From Cyanobacteria bacterium PR.3.49 (GTDB lineage Bacteria; Cyanobacteriota; Vampirovibrionia; Obscuribacterales; Obscuribacteraceae), in assembly GCA_013997645.1 (NCBI GenBank), contig PNKB01000036.1, positions 1 through 34,020 on the forward strand: 34,020 nt of DNA. The letters are read 5' to 3'. The translations under genes and the position numbers were made by a program. The notes beneath the pieces are model-generated. The model saw nothing but the letters and a program-made list of their open reading frames with translations. It was not told the origin of the DNA and searched no databases. Shown here piece by piece: positions 22,447-30,231 of the stretch (positions are counted from its first letter, which is position 1; each line of letters opens with the position of its first letter).

Positions 22447-23231
22447 TTTGCTCCTCCAACGCGAGTGCCGATCAGTGTTCCCACTTTTTCGCCCATAACG
22501 ATGCGTTCGATACTGCCTGATTTTGCAAAATCGAAAACAACGATGGGAATATATTCATCCTTGCAAATAGATACTGCGGCCGGGTCCATGACTTTTAGAC
22601 CCTGCCTGATCAAGTCTTCAAAACTGATGCGCTCGATTTTCTTGGCGTGCGGATTTTTTCTCGGGTCGTCATCATAGACACCGTCGACACCATTTTTAGC
22701 CATCAATACCGAATCGGCTTTGATTTCAGCGGCCCTGAGCGCGGCGGCAGTATCGGTTGTGACGTGAGGATTGCCTGTCCCGCCGCCGAAAATTACGATG
22801 CGTCCTTTTTCCAGATGACGGATAGCGCGCAGCCTGATGAAAGGCTCTGCGATAGAAGGCATGGCAATCGCGGTCATGGCGCGCACTGCCGCTCCTTTTG
22901 ATTTGAGAACTTCTTGCAGGATGAGGCAGTTCATCACAGTAGCCAGCATCCCTACGTAGTCTGCTGCCGCTTTGTCCATGCCCCAGGCGCTGCCTGTCAC
23001 ACCGCGGAAGATATTGCCTCCGCCCACTACGATGGCAATCTGTATGCCGAGCTGCTGTGCGGCAATAATTTCATCGGCAATTGGTCCGATGACATCAGGT
23101 GCGATGCCGAATTTCTCGGTGCCCATCAAAGCCTCTCCGCTCAACTTGAGCAGAATGCGCTTGTACATTGGCTCTTTGCCTTTGGCTCCGGTCTGGGTGT
23201 TCACTAATACGGATTCCTTTGTGCCTGACAT
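22443..23231 (-). CDS. pyrH: UMP kinase
   Basis: Phosphorylates UMP to UDP, feeding pyrimidine nucleotides and UDP-sugars. The amino-acid-kinase fold is seen in YKRILLKLSGEALMG, IAIVVGGGNIFRG, the GTGNPHVTTDTAAALRAAEI region and LMAKNGVDGVYDDDPRKNP. 262 residues, with about 20 more than usual at the N-terminus. ATG 23231 is the longest start. A GTG nine codons in has AAGGA upstream, and ATG 23168 (MYKRILLKLSG) matches the family start, so the true N-terminus is uncertain. It is in the conserved tsf-pyrH-frr order. A terminator-like hairpin lies between tsf and this gene. Confidence 0.95.
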   Translation of the reverse strand: MSGTKESVLVNTQTGAKGKEPMYKRILLKLSGEALMGTEKFGIAPDVIGPIADEIIAAQQLGIQIAIVVGGGNIFRGVTGSAWGMDKAAADYVGMLATVMNCLILQEVLKSKGAAVRAMTAIAMPSIAEPFIRLRAIRHLEKGRIVIFGGGTGNPHVTTDTAAALRAAEIKADSVLMAKNGVDGVYDDDPRKNPHAKKIERISFEDLIRQGLKVMDPAAVSICKDEYIPIVVFDFAKSGSIERIVMGEKVGTLIGTRVGGAK

Positions 23232-23347
23232 GCTGGCTTGGCAACCTCGATTTGCTCGGTATATGCTTTTGAATTTAACAGCAGATCATACCGCAACCCG
23301 CATAGCGCCTTCCACACATGCAGTCTCATTAGTTGCGAAACCAGGGC

Positions 23348-23380
23348 AAACTAAAAGGACGACGCATGGCGCCGCCCTTT
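23348..23380 (-). terminator. Intrinsic terminator after tsf
   Basis: On the minus strand AAAGGGCGGCG pairs over 11 positions (two G-U) with CGTCGTCCTTT around the loop CCATG, then TTTTAGTTT. It begins about 35 bases after the tsf stop. It separates rpsB-tsf from pyrH-frr-glmS, so pyrH must be reached by read-through or by its own promoter in 23232-23347, where I see only weak -10-like TATGAT. Confidence 0.78.
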
Positions 23381-23414
23381 CGATAATTTGGACTTAACAG
23401 CGACTGGCGAGGAT

Positions 23415-24320
23415 TTACTCGTCGCCGGCTTCGCTGGAATCAGACTGGGTTTCGCCGAGAATGAAGAGCGAGAAGCTCTTAACTTCCAGTTTGGCGCCCA
23501 GCTCTGTGCCGCTTTGAGCGAGATGCTTAATAACGGTTTGAGTCGGATCTTTGACGAATTGCTGTTCGTTGAGGCAGCGTTCGGCAAAAATCTTGTCGAT
23601 ACGACCTTGCACGATTTTTTCGCGCATTTCCGGCTTTTTGTCTTGCAAATCCTGCTTGCCGGCTTCAATACGGCGCTCGTTTTCGATGGTCTCTGCAGGA
23701 ATGTCATTCTTGCTGACATATTGAGGCTTGGCCGAAACGATATGCATTGCGATATCTCTGCCCAGAGCGGCGCCTTTTTCGGCGTCGATTTTCTTATCGG
23801 CTTCGATAGTGACAAGGGCGCCCATTTTGCCGCCCAGAGCGTGAACATACATGCCAATCACGCCTTCCTTGCCGCCTAGGTCTTCCAGTGCGGCGCGGCG
23901 GATGATGATGTTTTCGCCGGTCTTGGCAATGGTGGCGGTGACATGGTCGGCAACTGTAGTGCTCTTGATTGGTTGCTTGTTGAGAGCATCAACCGAGGCG
24001 GACTTGGTGGAAAGCGCTACTTCGGCGAGCTCTTTGGTCAACTGAACGAATTCTTCGTTGCGAGCGACGAAGTCTGTTTCGCAGTTGACTTCGATGAGTG
24101 CTCCGGATTTGCCGTCTTTGGAGATCTGACCTACGACCAGACCTTCGGACGCGGTGCGGGACGATTTCTTGTTGGCGGTGGCAACGCCTTTCTGGCGAAG
24201 GATTTCAAAAGCCTTTTCGGAATCGCCGCTGGCTTCGACCAGGGCTTTTTTGCAATCCATCATTGCAGCGCCTGATTTGTCTCTTAGCTCTTTTACCATT
24301 TGAGCCGAAATGTCTACCAT
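23415..24320 (-). CDS. tsf: Elongation factor Ts
   Basis: Nucleotide-exchange factor for EF-Tu. The N-terminal UBA-like domain is MVDISAQMVKELRDKSGAAM followed by MDCKKALVEASGD. The core contains the conserved EVNCETDFVARNEEF, then HVTATIAKTGENIIIRRA and a C-terminal module. ATG 24320 is chosen because it matches the family N-terminus and has AGGAG ten bases upstream. ATG 24326, two codons earlier, is equally possible with four-base spacing, and the GTG at 24347 lies before the ribosome-binding site. It follows rpsB by about 90 bases, as in most bacteria. Confidence 0.96.
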   Translation of the reverse strand: MVDISAQMVKELRDKSGAAMMDCKKALVEASGDSEKAFEILRQKGVATANKKSSRTASEGLVVGQISKDGKSGALIEVNCETDFVARNEEFVQLTKELAEVALSTKSASVDALNKQPIKSTTVADHVTATIAKTGENIIIRRAALEDLGGKEGVIGMYVHALGGKMGALVTIEADKKIDAEKGAALGRDIAMHIVSAKPQYVSKNDIPAETIENERRIEAGKQDLQDKKPEMREKIVQGRIDKIFAERCLNEQQFVKDPTQTVIKHLAQSGTELGAKLEVKSFSLFILGETQSDSSEAGDE

Positions 24321-24413
24321 GACCATATTTCTCCTCGCAATATTCACTTGTGGCAGGCCGCGATGGTTGTGCAGCTTGCCTTTGAGTACTTATAAGAACA
24401 CCAGCAAGCGCTA

Positions 24414-25235
24414 TTAGGCTTCTGCGTCTTCGGTGAGGGCCTCTTCGAGATCCTCGGCAACAGCAGCTGTGTTGGCGCCGACGACGGCATGGACCTTGGT
24501 CTCTTCTTCTTCTGCCTTGACGAGAGCTTTTTCTTCCTCGAAGGTGTGAGCTTGACCTTGCTTGCCTTCCAGAATGGAATCGGCAACTTTGGTCATGATC
24601 AACTTGATCGAGCGAATCGAATCGTCGTTGCCCGGGATGACATAGTCGATGCCATCGGGATCGCAGTTGGTGTCGATGATACCGACTACGGTGATGCCGA
24701 TTTTCTTGGCTTCAGCAACAGCGATGTCTTCACGCTTCTGGTCGATGACGAAAAGAACGTCCGGGCGACCGCGCATATTCTTGATGCCACCAAGAGACTT
24801 TTCGAGCTTGAACAGTTCGCGGTTGAGAACTGCCAATTCTTTCTTGGGACGGCGGTAGAAGTCGCCGGTGTCACGCATTTCTTCCAGCTCTTTCAAGCGG
24901 TTGATGCGCAGACGAATAGTTTCAAAATTGGTGAGCATGCCGCCCAACCAACGACGGTTTACATAGTGCGCTCCGCAGCGCTTCGCTTCTTCTTCGATGA
25001 TGTCGGCGGCTTGTTTTTTCGTGCCGACGAAGACGATATTCTTCTTTTCAGAAGCGATCTTTCGCAAAAATTCGCAAGCTTTGTCGAGCGCACGAGTGGT
25101 CTGCTCTAGGTCGATAATGTAGATCCCGTTGCGTTCGCCGTAAATGTACGGGCGCATTTTAGGATTCCAGCGGCGGGTTTGATGTCCGAAGTGGACCCCG
25201 GCTTCCAACAGTTGTCTCATTGATGCTACTGACAA
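24414..25235 (-). CDS. rpsB: 30S ribosomal protein uS2
   Basis: Small-subunit protein S2. [20 protein letters not shown] agrees almost residue for residue with Gram-positive and cyanobacterial S2, which fixes the TTG at 25235 as start despite the codon; AGGAG lies about 12 bases upstream. Other family blocks are [53 protein letters not shown] and [20 protein letters not shown]. The 273 residues include an acidic Glu/Ala-rich C-terminal tail of about 45 residues beyond the core. First gene of the rpsB-tsf-pyrH-frr-glmS series. Confidence 0.97.
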   Translation of the reverse strand: MSVASMRQLLEAGVHFGHQTRRWNPKMRPYIYGERNGIYIIDLEQTTRALDKACEFLRKIASEKKNIVFVGTKKQAADIIEEEAKRCGAHYVNRRWLGGMLTNFETIRLRINRLKELEEMRDTGDFYRRPKKELAVLNRELFKLEKSLGGIKNMRGRPDVLFVIDQKREDIAVAEAKKIGITVVGIIDTNCDPDGIDYVIPGNDDSIRSIKLIMTKVADSILEGKQGQAHTFEEEKALVKAEEEETKVHAVVGANTAAVAEDLEEALTEDAEA

Positions 25236-25529
25236 GGCTGACTCATGCTCCTATTTCAATGTGAGTACTAGCGAGGGGGTATGACTGCTTGTATATCGAA
25301 TTGATTTCGAGATCACTTATTAACCCATGGCACCGCAGTAGATACCGAAAGTGTTTATGTTTGAAACCGTCCCCCATTGAGTGGATGACGCTCCAAACAG
25401 AAAACTTCCTGGGTCGGAAACTTGTGGTGCAGATACTCTGCAAACGCTGCAAGCCGTGACCAGTTGCTCTGTTCGCTCGGAACAGACAAGTCTCCAATTC
25501 TAACACGAAATCCTCGAAATACCTATTTA
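25236..25529 (-). other. Long leader/promoter region of rpsB
   Basis: The region between rpsB and the divergent HNH promoter holds no convincing gene; a 97-codon open frame on the minus strand has no family features. It contains a perfect 7-bp hairpin at 25468-25486 (TCTGTTC, 5-base loop, GAACAGA). A TAGAAT -10-like element near 25502-25497 on the minus strand would give a leader of about 250 bases. S2 operons are often autoregulated by structured leaders, so this may be an S2-binding RNA; I cannot match it to a described leader class by eye. Confidence 0.4.
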
Positions 25530-25559
25530 TGGACAATTTGGGGATGTGATCGTTATAAT
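25530..25559 (+). promoter_or_regulatory. Sigma-70-type promoter of the HNH gene
   Basis: TGGACA (25530-25535, five of six consensus) and TATAAT (25554-25559, perfect) are separated by 18 bases. Transcription would begin near 25566, about 35 bases before the TTG start at 25601. This is the clearest vegetative promoter in the window. Confidence 0.78.
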
Positions 25560-25600
25560 GTTTCTACGTAAACAAATGCTAAGTAGCATGAGGAGCGGTC

Positions 25601-26095
25601 TTGTCTAAGGTTTTAGTACTTAATGCTTCGTATGAGCCTCTAAACATCTGTACGTGGAGACGTGCTGTTGTCCTCCTGCTCAAAGGAAAAGCTGAGCAAA
25701 TCGAGGACAACGGCAAAATTGTTTACGCAGACTTCCCGTTACCGACTGTGATTCGACTACGAAGTTACATCAAGATTCCGTATAAAGAGATCAGTCTGTC
25801 CCGGCGCAACGTTTTGCACCGGGATTCTTATACGTGCCAGTATTGCAGTGAGAAGCGGCACGACCTGACGATCGACCATATCATCCCTCGCTCAAAAGGC
25901 GGGACGGACAACTGGGAGAATGTCGTGGCTGCTTGCTTGAAGTGCAACGTCAAGAAGGGTGATCGCACTCCCAAAGAGGCCGGAATGCCTCTGCTTTGTG
26001 CGCCTCGTCGTCCTCAAAGCCATGTGCATTTCGAGATTTCCAAACACTCCGTTTCCGGCGAGTACGCCTGGAAAAAATACGTGATAGGCGCTTAG
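25601..26095 (+). CDS. HNH endonuclease-family protein
   Basis: A 164-residue protein of a small HNH family that is widely conserved in cyanobacteria and some Firmicutes and begins VLVLNASYEPLNI-WRRAVV. The ββα-metal site is complete: Cys79 and Cys82 (TCQYC), Asp92-His93 (TIDHIIPRSKGG), Asn107 (WENVVAAC), Cys112 and Cys115 (CLKC). It should therefore bind metal and may nick nucleic acid. The cellular role of this family is not established to my knowledge. The TTG start is supported by GAGGAG five bases upstream. It has its own promoter and is followed by a terminator, so it is a single-gene unit. Confidence 0.88.
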   Translation: MSKVLVLNASYEPLNICTWRRAVVLLLKGKAEQIEDNGKIVYADFPLPTVIRLRSYIKIPYKEISLSRRNVLHRDSYTCQYCSEKRHDLTIDHIIPRSKGGTDNWENVVAACLKCNVKKGDRTPKEAGMPLLCAPRRPQSHVHFEISKHSVSGEYAWKKYVIGA

Positions 26096-26161
26096 CTGGA
26101 GCAAGCCGCCCTGTACGGCTTATGCTCGGATTGAACGCTTAATTGCTGCTTCCTTGTCATT

Positions 26162-26199
26162 AAATCTCCGCTTTGCAAGGGCGGAGATTTGAACTTTTT
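26162..26199 (+). terminator. Intrinsic terminator of the HNH gene
   Basis: AAATCTCCGC and GCGGAGATTT form a perfect 10-bp stem around a 9-base loop, followed after four bases by TTTTT (26195-26199). It starts 67 bases after the HNH stop and ends 53 bases before priA, so it separates the two units. Confidence 0.8.
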
Positions 26200-26252
26200 G
26201 ATGCCGGTTTACGTTTTAAGGAAAAGCAAGGTCTCAAAGGGAGAGCGTCCCA

Positions 26253-28928
26253 GTGCCATCACCTCTATACTCATTTGAGAAAAGACTTTTTCAAGGACGG
26301 CGATTTAGATTGACCGGCAACAAGCCTGCCAGTGTAGAAGCTCAGCCGGGCATAGATACGGCGCCGCTTTACGCGAGCGTTGCTTTAGATGTACAAATTC
26401 GCGACCTGAAGGATCGTCTCTTTACCTATAAAGTGCCCGAGCACTTCAAAGCCGACGCCTTCGTCGGCGCCCAGGTCCTGGTGCCGTTCGGTGCGCAAGG
26501 GATGGTGGCCGGCTATGTCGTTTCGCTCACTCATACTCCCGAAATTTATAGAGAAGGGAATGTCAGCTTTAAGGAAATATCCGACATTCTTGTTCCCGAG
26601 CCGGCTTTCGATGCCAATTACGTGGGCTTGCTTCACTGGATAGCTGATTTCTATCTCTGCAATATATCTGGTGTGATACAAGCGGCTATCCCCTCCATTG
26701 CCGCACCAAAAACAAAGCGCGTAATAACGCTGAATGAGGCGGCTTTCGCTATTGTGCCTTTCGAAATGCTCCCTTTCTACAGAGATAAGAGTGCACGAGC
26801 TGTAGTCGAGGTTCTAAAAGAGTCGAAAAGCGGAGTTTTGTCCGTCAGTGCAGCCAAACAGCGTTTTCAGAAGAAGACCAAGTTAAGCCAGGGACAATTT
26901 TTCAAGGCTATTACTCTTTTGCGACAGGAAAATGTCGTCGCCGTATCCTCCGAAACCGAAGCCGGAGCTCAACCGAAAACACAGAAGTGCGTTGCGCTCG
27001 GCAGCGGTGATGCAAAAACCGCTCGTCAAAAAGAAGTGGTCGCAGTCTTGAATCGTGTCGGCGGTCAGATGCCTCTGAAGCAATTGCTCGAGGAAGCCCG
27101 AACCACCCACGGTACCGTGAAAAAATTGGCTGAAGATGGCATCGTCATTATATTGGATGAAGAGCTGGTGCGCGATCCGATGGCGGGTGTTGCTACGGTC
27201 GAGTCAAAAGCTCGCGGTGCAATCTCACTTACCGAGCAGCAAGAAAAGGTTTTCCATTCGTTAAAACAGTCGCTGGAAGATTGTCTGGACGGCAATATTC
27301 GACTGGTCGAAAGAGATAATTCCAAACCCGGCGAGGGCCTAAAAAATGCCAATTCCAGACCGTGGCTGTTGCATGGTGTAACGGGTTCAGGCAAAACGGA
27401 AATCTACATTCGTCTAATGGAAGAGTGCCTGGAGCGCGGTCGAACTGCACTGCTTTTGGTGCCGGAAATTAGTTTGACACCACAGCTTTCCAGGCTCTTA
27501 AAGACCAGATTCGGCGGCAATGTAGCAGTCTGGCACAGTGCTCTCAGTCAGGGTGAGCGTTACGATACCTGGCGCCGGATCAAATCCGGTGATGTAAAAG
27601 TTTTACTGGGAGCCCGCTCCGCCATCCTTGTGCATATGCCCAATCTGGGGTTGATTGTTCTTGATGAAGAACATGACGGAAGTTACAAACAATCCAGTCC
27701 TGCTCCTCGCTATCACGCTCGCGAGATCGCCGAAGAGCGAGCGGAAAGAGAAGGCGCACTCTTGCTTTTGGGCAGTGCCACTCCTGATGTCGGAACTTAT
27801 AAACGCGCTCTTGAAGAGCAAAGAATTTTAGAATTGCCTGAGCGAGTTTTTAAACAAGCACTGCCGGCGGTGAACATTGTCGATATGCGCCAGGAATTCT
27901 CCGACGGCAATCGCAGCATTTTTTCTTATGTGCTGGCAGGCGCGGTACAACAGCGTCTTGAGGCAGAAGAGCAGGTGATTCTTCTCATCAACAGGCGCGG
28001 CTATGCCAACCATGTTTTTTGCCGCGCTTGCGGATTTGTAGTGCGCTGCAAAAACTGCAGCGTGTCTATGGTCTACCACCAGAAGCTCGGGCAGTCCGAA
28101 GGTTACATGGCGTGCCACCACTGCGCTTTTACTCTTTCAGGATTAAAGCTCTGTCCATCGTGCAAGGGTCCATTCATCAAACAATATGGGCTGGGCACTC
28201 AGCGCGTAGAAGAAGAAGTCCTCGAACGTTTTCCTGATGCCAAAGTGATTCGTCTGGACAGTGATGTCGCGCAGACAAAAGGAGCCCACGAGCAGCTTTT
28301 GTCGAAATTCGCCTCAGGAGAAGCGGACATTCTGATCGGCACCCAGATGGTGGCAAAAGGGCTGGATATCGAGCGTGTCACTCTTGTCGGCGTACTGGCC
28401 GCCGATGCTGCATTTAACATGCCGGATTACCGCTCCATGGAACGCGGCTTTCAGCTTTTGACGCAGGTATCCGGGCGGGCCGGCAGAGGAAAGCACCCGG
28501 GAGCCGTGATTTTTCAAAGCTATAACTGTGACATGCCTGCTATCGCCTGGGCGCAATCCCACAACTATAAAATGTTTGCCGGCAGCGAATTAGAATCTCG
28601 CGAGCTATTCCAGTATCCGCCTTACAGCCAGATTATCCGTGTGGTTGTAGCGGGTGCAGATCCTGTCGCTGCCGAGTCGGCGTGTGAGCGATTGGCAGAG
28701 GAAATCGGGCATCAACTGGAAGAGTCCATCGGACTGAACGACGTCAAAATCCTGGGACCGGCGCCATGCATAATTGAGCGTTTGCGCAACAAGTTTCGTT
28801 TTCACCTGATCATCAAAAATCTAGCCGGCGAGCAAGGGCGCAAATTAATCGGCGGCTTCTTGCGAGCCAAACGCATGCCGCAAGACTTGCAAATGGCTGT
28901 CGATGTGGGTGCTCTGGACTTGCTCTAA
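26253..28928 (+). CDS. priA: Primosomal replication restart helicase PriA
   Basis: Superfamily 2 3'-5' helicase that reloads the replisome at collapsed forks. The N-terminal 3'-end-binding domain is visible at about 40-150 (DVQIRDLKDRLFTYKVPEHF). Walker A GVTGSGKTEIY has Lys381, the DEEH box is at 471-474, and the zinc cluster starts at Cys590 (CRACGFVVRCKNC, later CHHC and CPSC). The helicase motifs GTQMVAKGLDIERVTLVGVL and QVSGRAGRGKHPGAVIFQSY follow. 891 residues is longer than the about 730 of E. coli; the extra length lies before and around the winged-helix region, as in cyanobacterial-type PriA. Start GTG 26253 has GGGAG nine bases upstream. Convergent with the TPR gene at 28952. Confidence 0.95.
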   Translation: MPSPLYSFEKRLFQGRRFRLTGNKPASVEAQPGIDTAPLYASVALDVQIRDLKDRLFTYKVPEHFKADAFVGAQVLVPFGAQGMVAGYVVSLTHTPEIYREGNVSFKEISDILVPEPAFDANYVGLLHWIADFYLCNISGVIQAAIPSIAAPKTKRVITLNEAAFAIVPFEMLPFYRDKSARAVVEVLKESKSGVLSVSAAKQRFQKKTKLSQGQFFKAITLLRQENVVAVSSETEAGAQPKTQKCVALGSGDAKTARQKEVVAVLNRVGGQMPLKQLLEEARTTHGTVKKLAEDGIVIILDEELVRDPMAGVATVESKARGAISLTEQQEKVFHSLKQSLEDCLDGNIRLVERDNSKPGEGLKNANSRPWLLHGVTGSGKTEIYIRLMEECLERGRTALLLVPEISLTPQLSRLLKTRFGGNVAVWHSALSQGERYDTWRRIKSGDVKVLLGARSAILVHMPNLGLIVLDEEHDGSYKQSSPAPRYHAREIAEERAEREGALLLLGSATPDVGTYKRALEEQRILELPERVFKQALPAVNIVDMRQEFSDGNRSIFSYVLAGAVQQRLEAEEQVILLINRRGYANHVFCRACGFVVRCKNCSVSMVYHQKLGQSEGYMACHHCAFTLSGLKLCPSCKGPFIKQYGLGTQRVEEEVLERFPDAKVIRLDSDVAQTKGAHEQLLSKFASGEADILIGTQMVAKGLDIERVTLVGVLAADAAFNMPDYRSMERGFQLLTQVSGRAGRGKHPGAVIFQSYNCDMPAIAWAQSHNYKMFAGSELESRELFQYPPYSQIIRVVVAGADPVAAESACERLAEEIGHQLEESIGLNDVKILGPAPCIIERLRNKFRFHLIIKNLAGEQGRKLIGGFLRAKRMPQDLQMAVDVGALDLL

Positions 28929-28951
28929 GAGCTGGTCATGGTTCAATCCGA

Positions 28952-30157
28952 CTATTTCTTCGGATTCAGCACCGAGTCCATAATTTTCTTTGTCGCTTTT
29001 TTCTGCTCTTGCATGAGCTTTTGACCGATGTCGGCAATCTCTTTGCTTGATTCCTTCTTTTGCAATCTGTTTGCATCAAGAAAGTCTTCCAAGGCGCCTC
29101 GAAGTTTGCCTTGAGCAAATCTGGCATGGCTGCGATTGGCCAGCGTCCATACGCAATCGGGCTCGAGTTTTAGCGACTCAGTAAAATCTGCTTCCGCGCC
29201 CTTCGAGTCTCCGAGCATCCTTTTGGCAAATCCGCGGCAATCGTAAGGCCATGAATCGCGGGGAGCAAGCTTGATTGCTGCAGTCGTATCCTCGATCGCC
29301 CCTTTGTAGTCATCTATATTGTTTTTGGAATAACCGCGGCGTTCGTAAGCATCGGAAAAATTCGGATCGAGCTTGATCGCTTTTGTGTAGTATCCGATTG
29401 CCGTTTTATATTCTTCTTGCTCGTCATACGCCCAGCCGATGTTTTTCAGAGCGGCTGCGAATTTAGGATCGAGTTGATAGGCAGTTTCGAAATCACGAAT
29501 TGCGTCTTTGTATTCTGCTTGTTTCAAATGCCCGTATCCGCGCATGTTATAGGCTCTGGCCCTGCGCGGATTGAGCTTGACACAGGCATCCGAATCTTCC
29601 ACTACTTTTGAATAATTTTGCAGCATTTCATGGCAGCAAGCGCGCTCGAAATAAGCGTCTGCATATTTTGGATTTAATTCGAGCACTTTGTCATAACTCT
29701 TGATTGCGCCTTTATAGTCGGATTTGTTGTACAAGGAAATGCCGCGATTGAAATAAGCCGCGTAATGTTTGGGATCGATCGCGATTGCTTTATCCGCTAG
29801 CTTGAGGGATTCGTCGTATTGACTGAGATTGTTGTATGCCCAGGCCAGAGTATTGATGGCGCGAACATTTTTTGGCTCAAGCTTTAGCATCTGCACACCG
29901 TCAATCAATGCATCTTTGTTGCGTTCCAACTTGATATAGAGAAATGCCCGGCGATGCAGCAATTCAAAATTTCTGGGTTGCTTGGCAATTTGCTTGCTTA
30001 TTGCCACCAGTTCCTTTTGATAAGCACTTTCCTGGTTCGATTGGGCTGATACGGACCGAGCGGCAGTGCAAGCAGCAAGAAAGATGGCGCATATTGCAGC
30101 GCCGGACTGGATTCTTAAACGAGGCGGAAGAAGTTTCACTCTTCCATCAAACCACAT
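28952..30157 (-). CDS. Exported TPR-repeat protein
   Basis: About 400 residues, almost entirely tetratricopeptide repeats: roughly nine to ten 34-residue units from about residue 40 (for example YAAYFNRGISLYNKSDYKGA and FSDAYERRGYSKNNIDDYKG). The N-terminus is a signal peptide (LLPPRLRIQSGAAICAIFLA), with either a lipobox LAAC or a signal-peptidase-I site after SVSA, so it is periplasmic or a lipoprotein. Start choice is uncertain: ATG 30157 is used here, GTG 30139 would give a cleaner basic n-region, and a TTG at 30172 opens the longest frame; none has a strong ribosome-binding site. The 3' end overlaps a 7-bp hairpin (28945-28966). Specific function unknown. Confidence 0.85.
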   Translation of the reverse strand: MWFDGRVKLLPPRLRIQSGAAICAIFLAACTAARSVSAQSNQESAYQKELVAISKQIAKQPRNFELLHRRAFLYIKLERNKDALIDGVQMLKLEPKNVRAINTLAWAYNNLSQYDESLKLADKAIAIDPKHYAAYFNRGISLYNKSDYKGAIKSYDKVLELNPKYADAYFERACCHEMLQNYSKVVEDSDACVKLNPRRARAYNMRGYGHLKQAEYKDAIRDFETAYQLDPKFAAALKNIGWAYDEQEEYKTAIGYYTKAIKLDPNFSDAYERRGYSKNNIDDYKGAIEDTTAAIKLAPRDSWPYDCRGFAKRMLGDSKGAEADFTESLKLEPDCVWTLANRSHARFAQGKLRGALEDFLDANRLQKKESSKEIADIGQKLMQEQKKATKKIMDSVLNPKK

Positions 30158-30231
30158 GAAAAGCACATGCAAACGTGATCTTAATAGTCTACAATTGACT
30201 AACCCTTAGCGTCAGTGTTTTCAGGGACTTA

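Noticed and set aside
24489..25109. A 206-codon plus-strand frame opposite rpsB
   Set aside because: Antisense to a highly conserved gene; Phe/Asp-rich composition follows from complementing Glu/Lys/Val codons.
25468..25486. GTTC-N5-GAAC as a possible SOS (LexA) box
   Set aside because: The Gram-positive/cyanobacterial box is GAAC-N4-GTTC; here the arms are inverted and the spacing differs, so a hairpin is the better reading.
25243..25536. A 97-codon minus-strand open frame upstream of rpsB
   Set aside because: No domain, signal or compositional sign of a real protein; it coincides with the likely rpsB leader.
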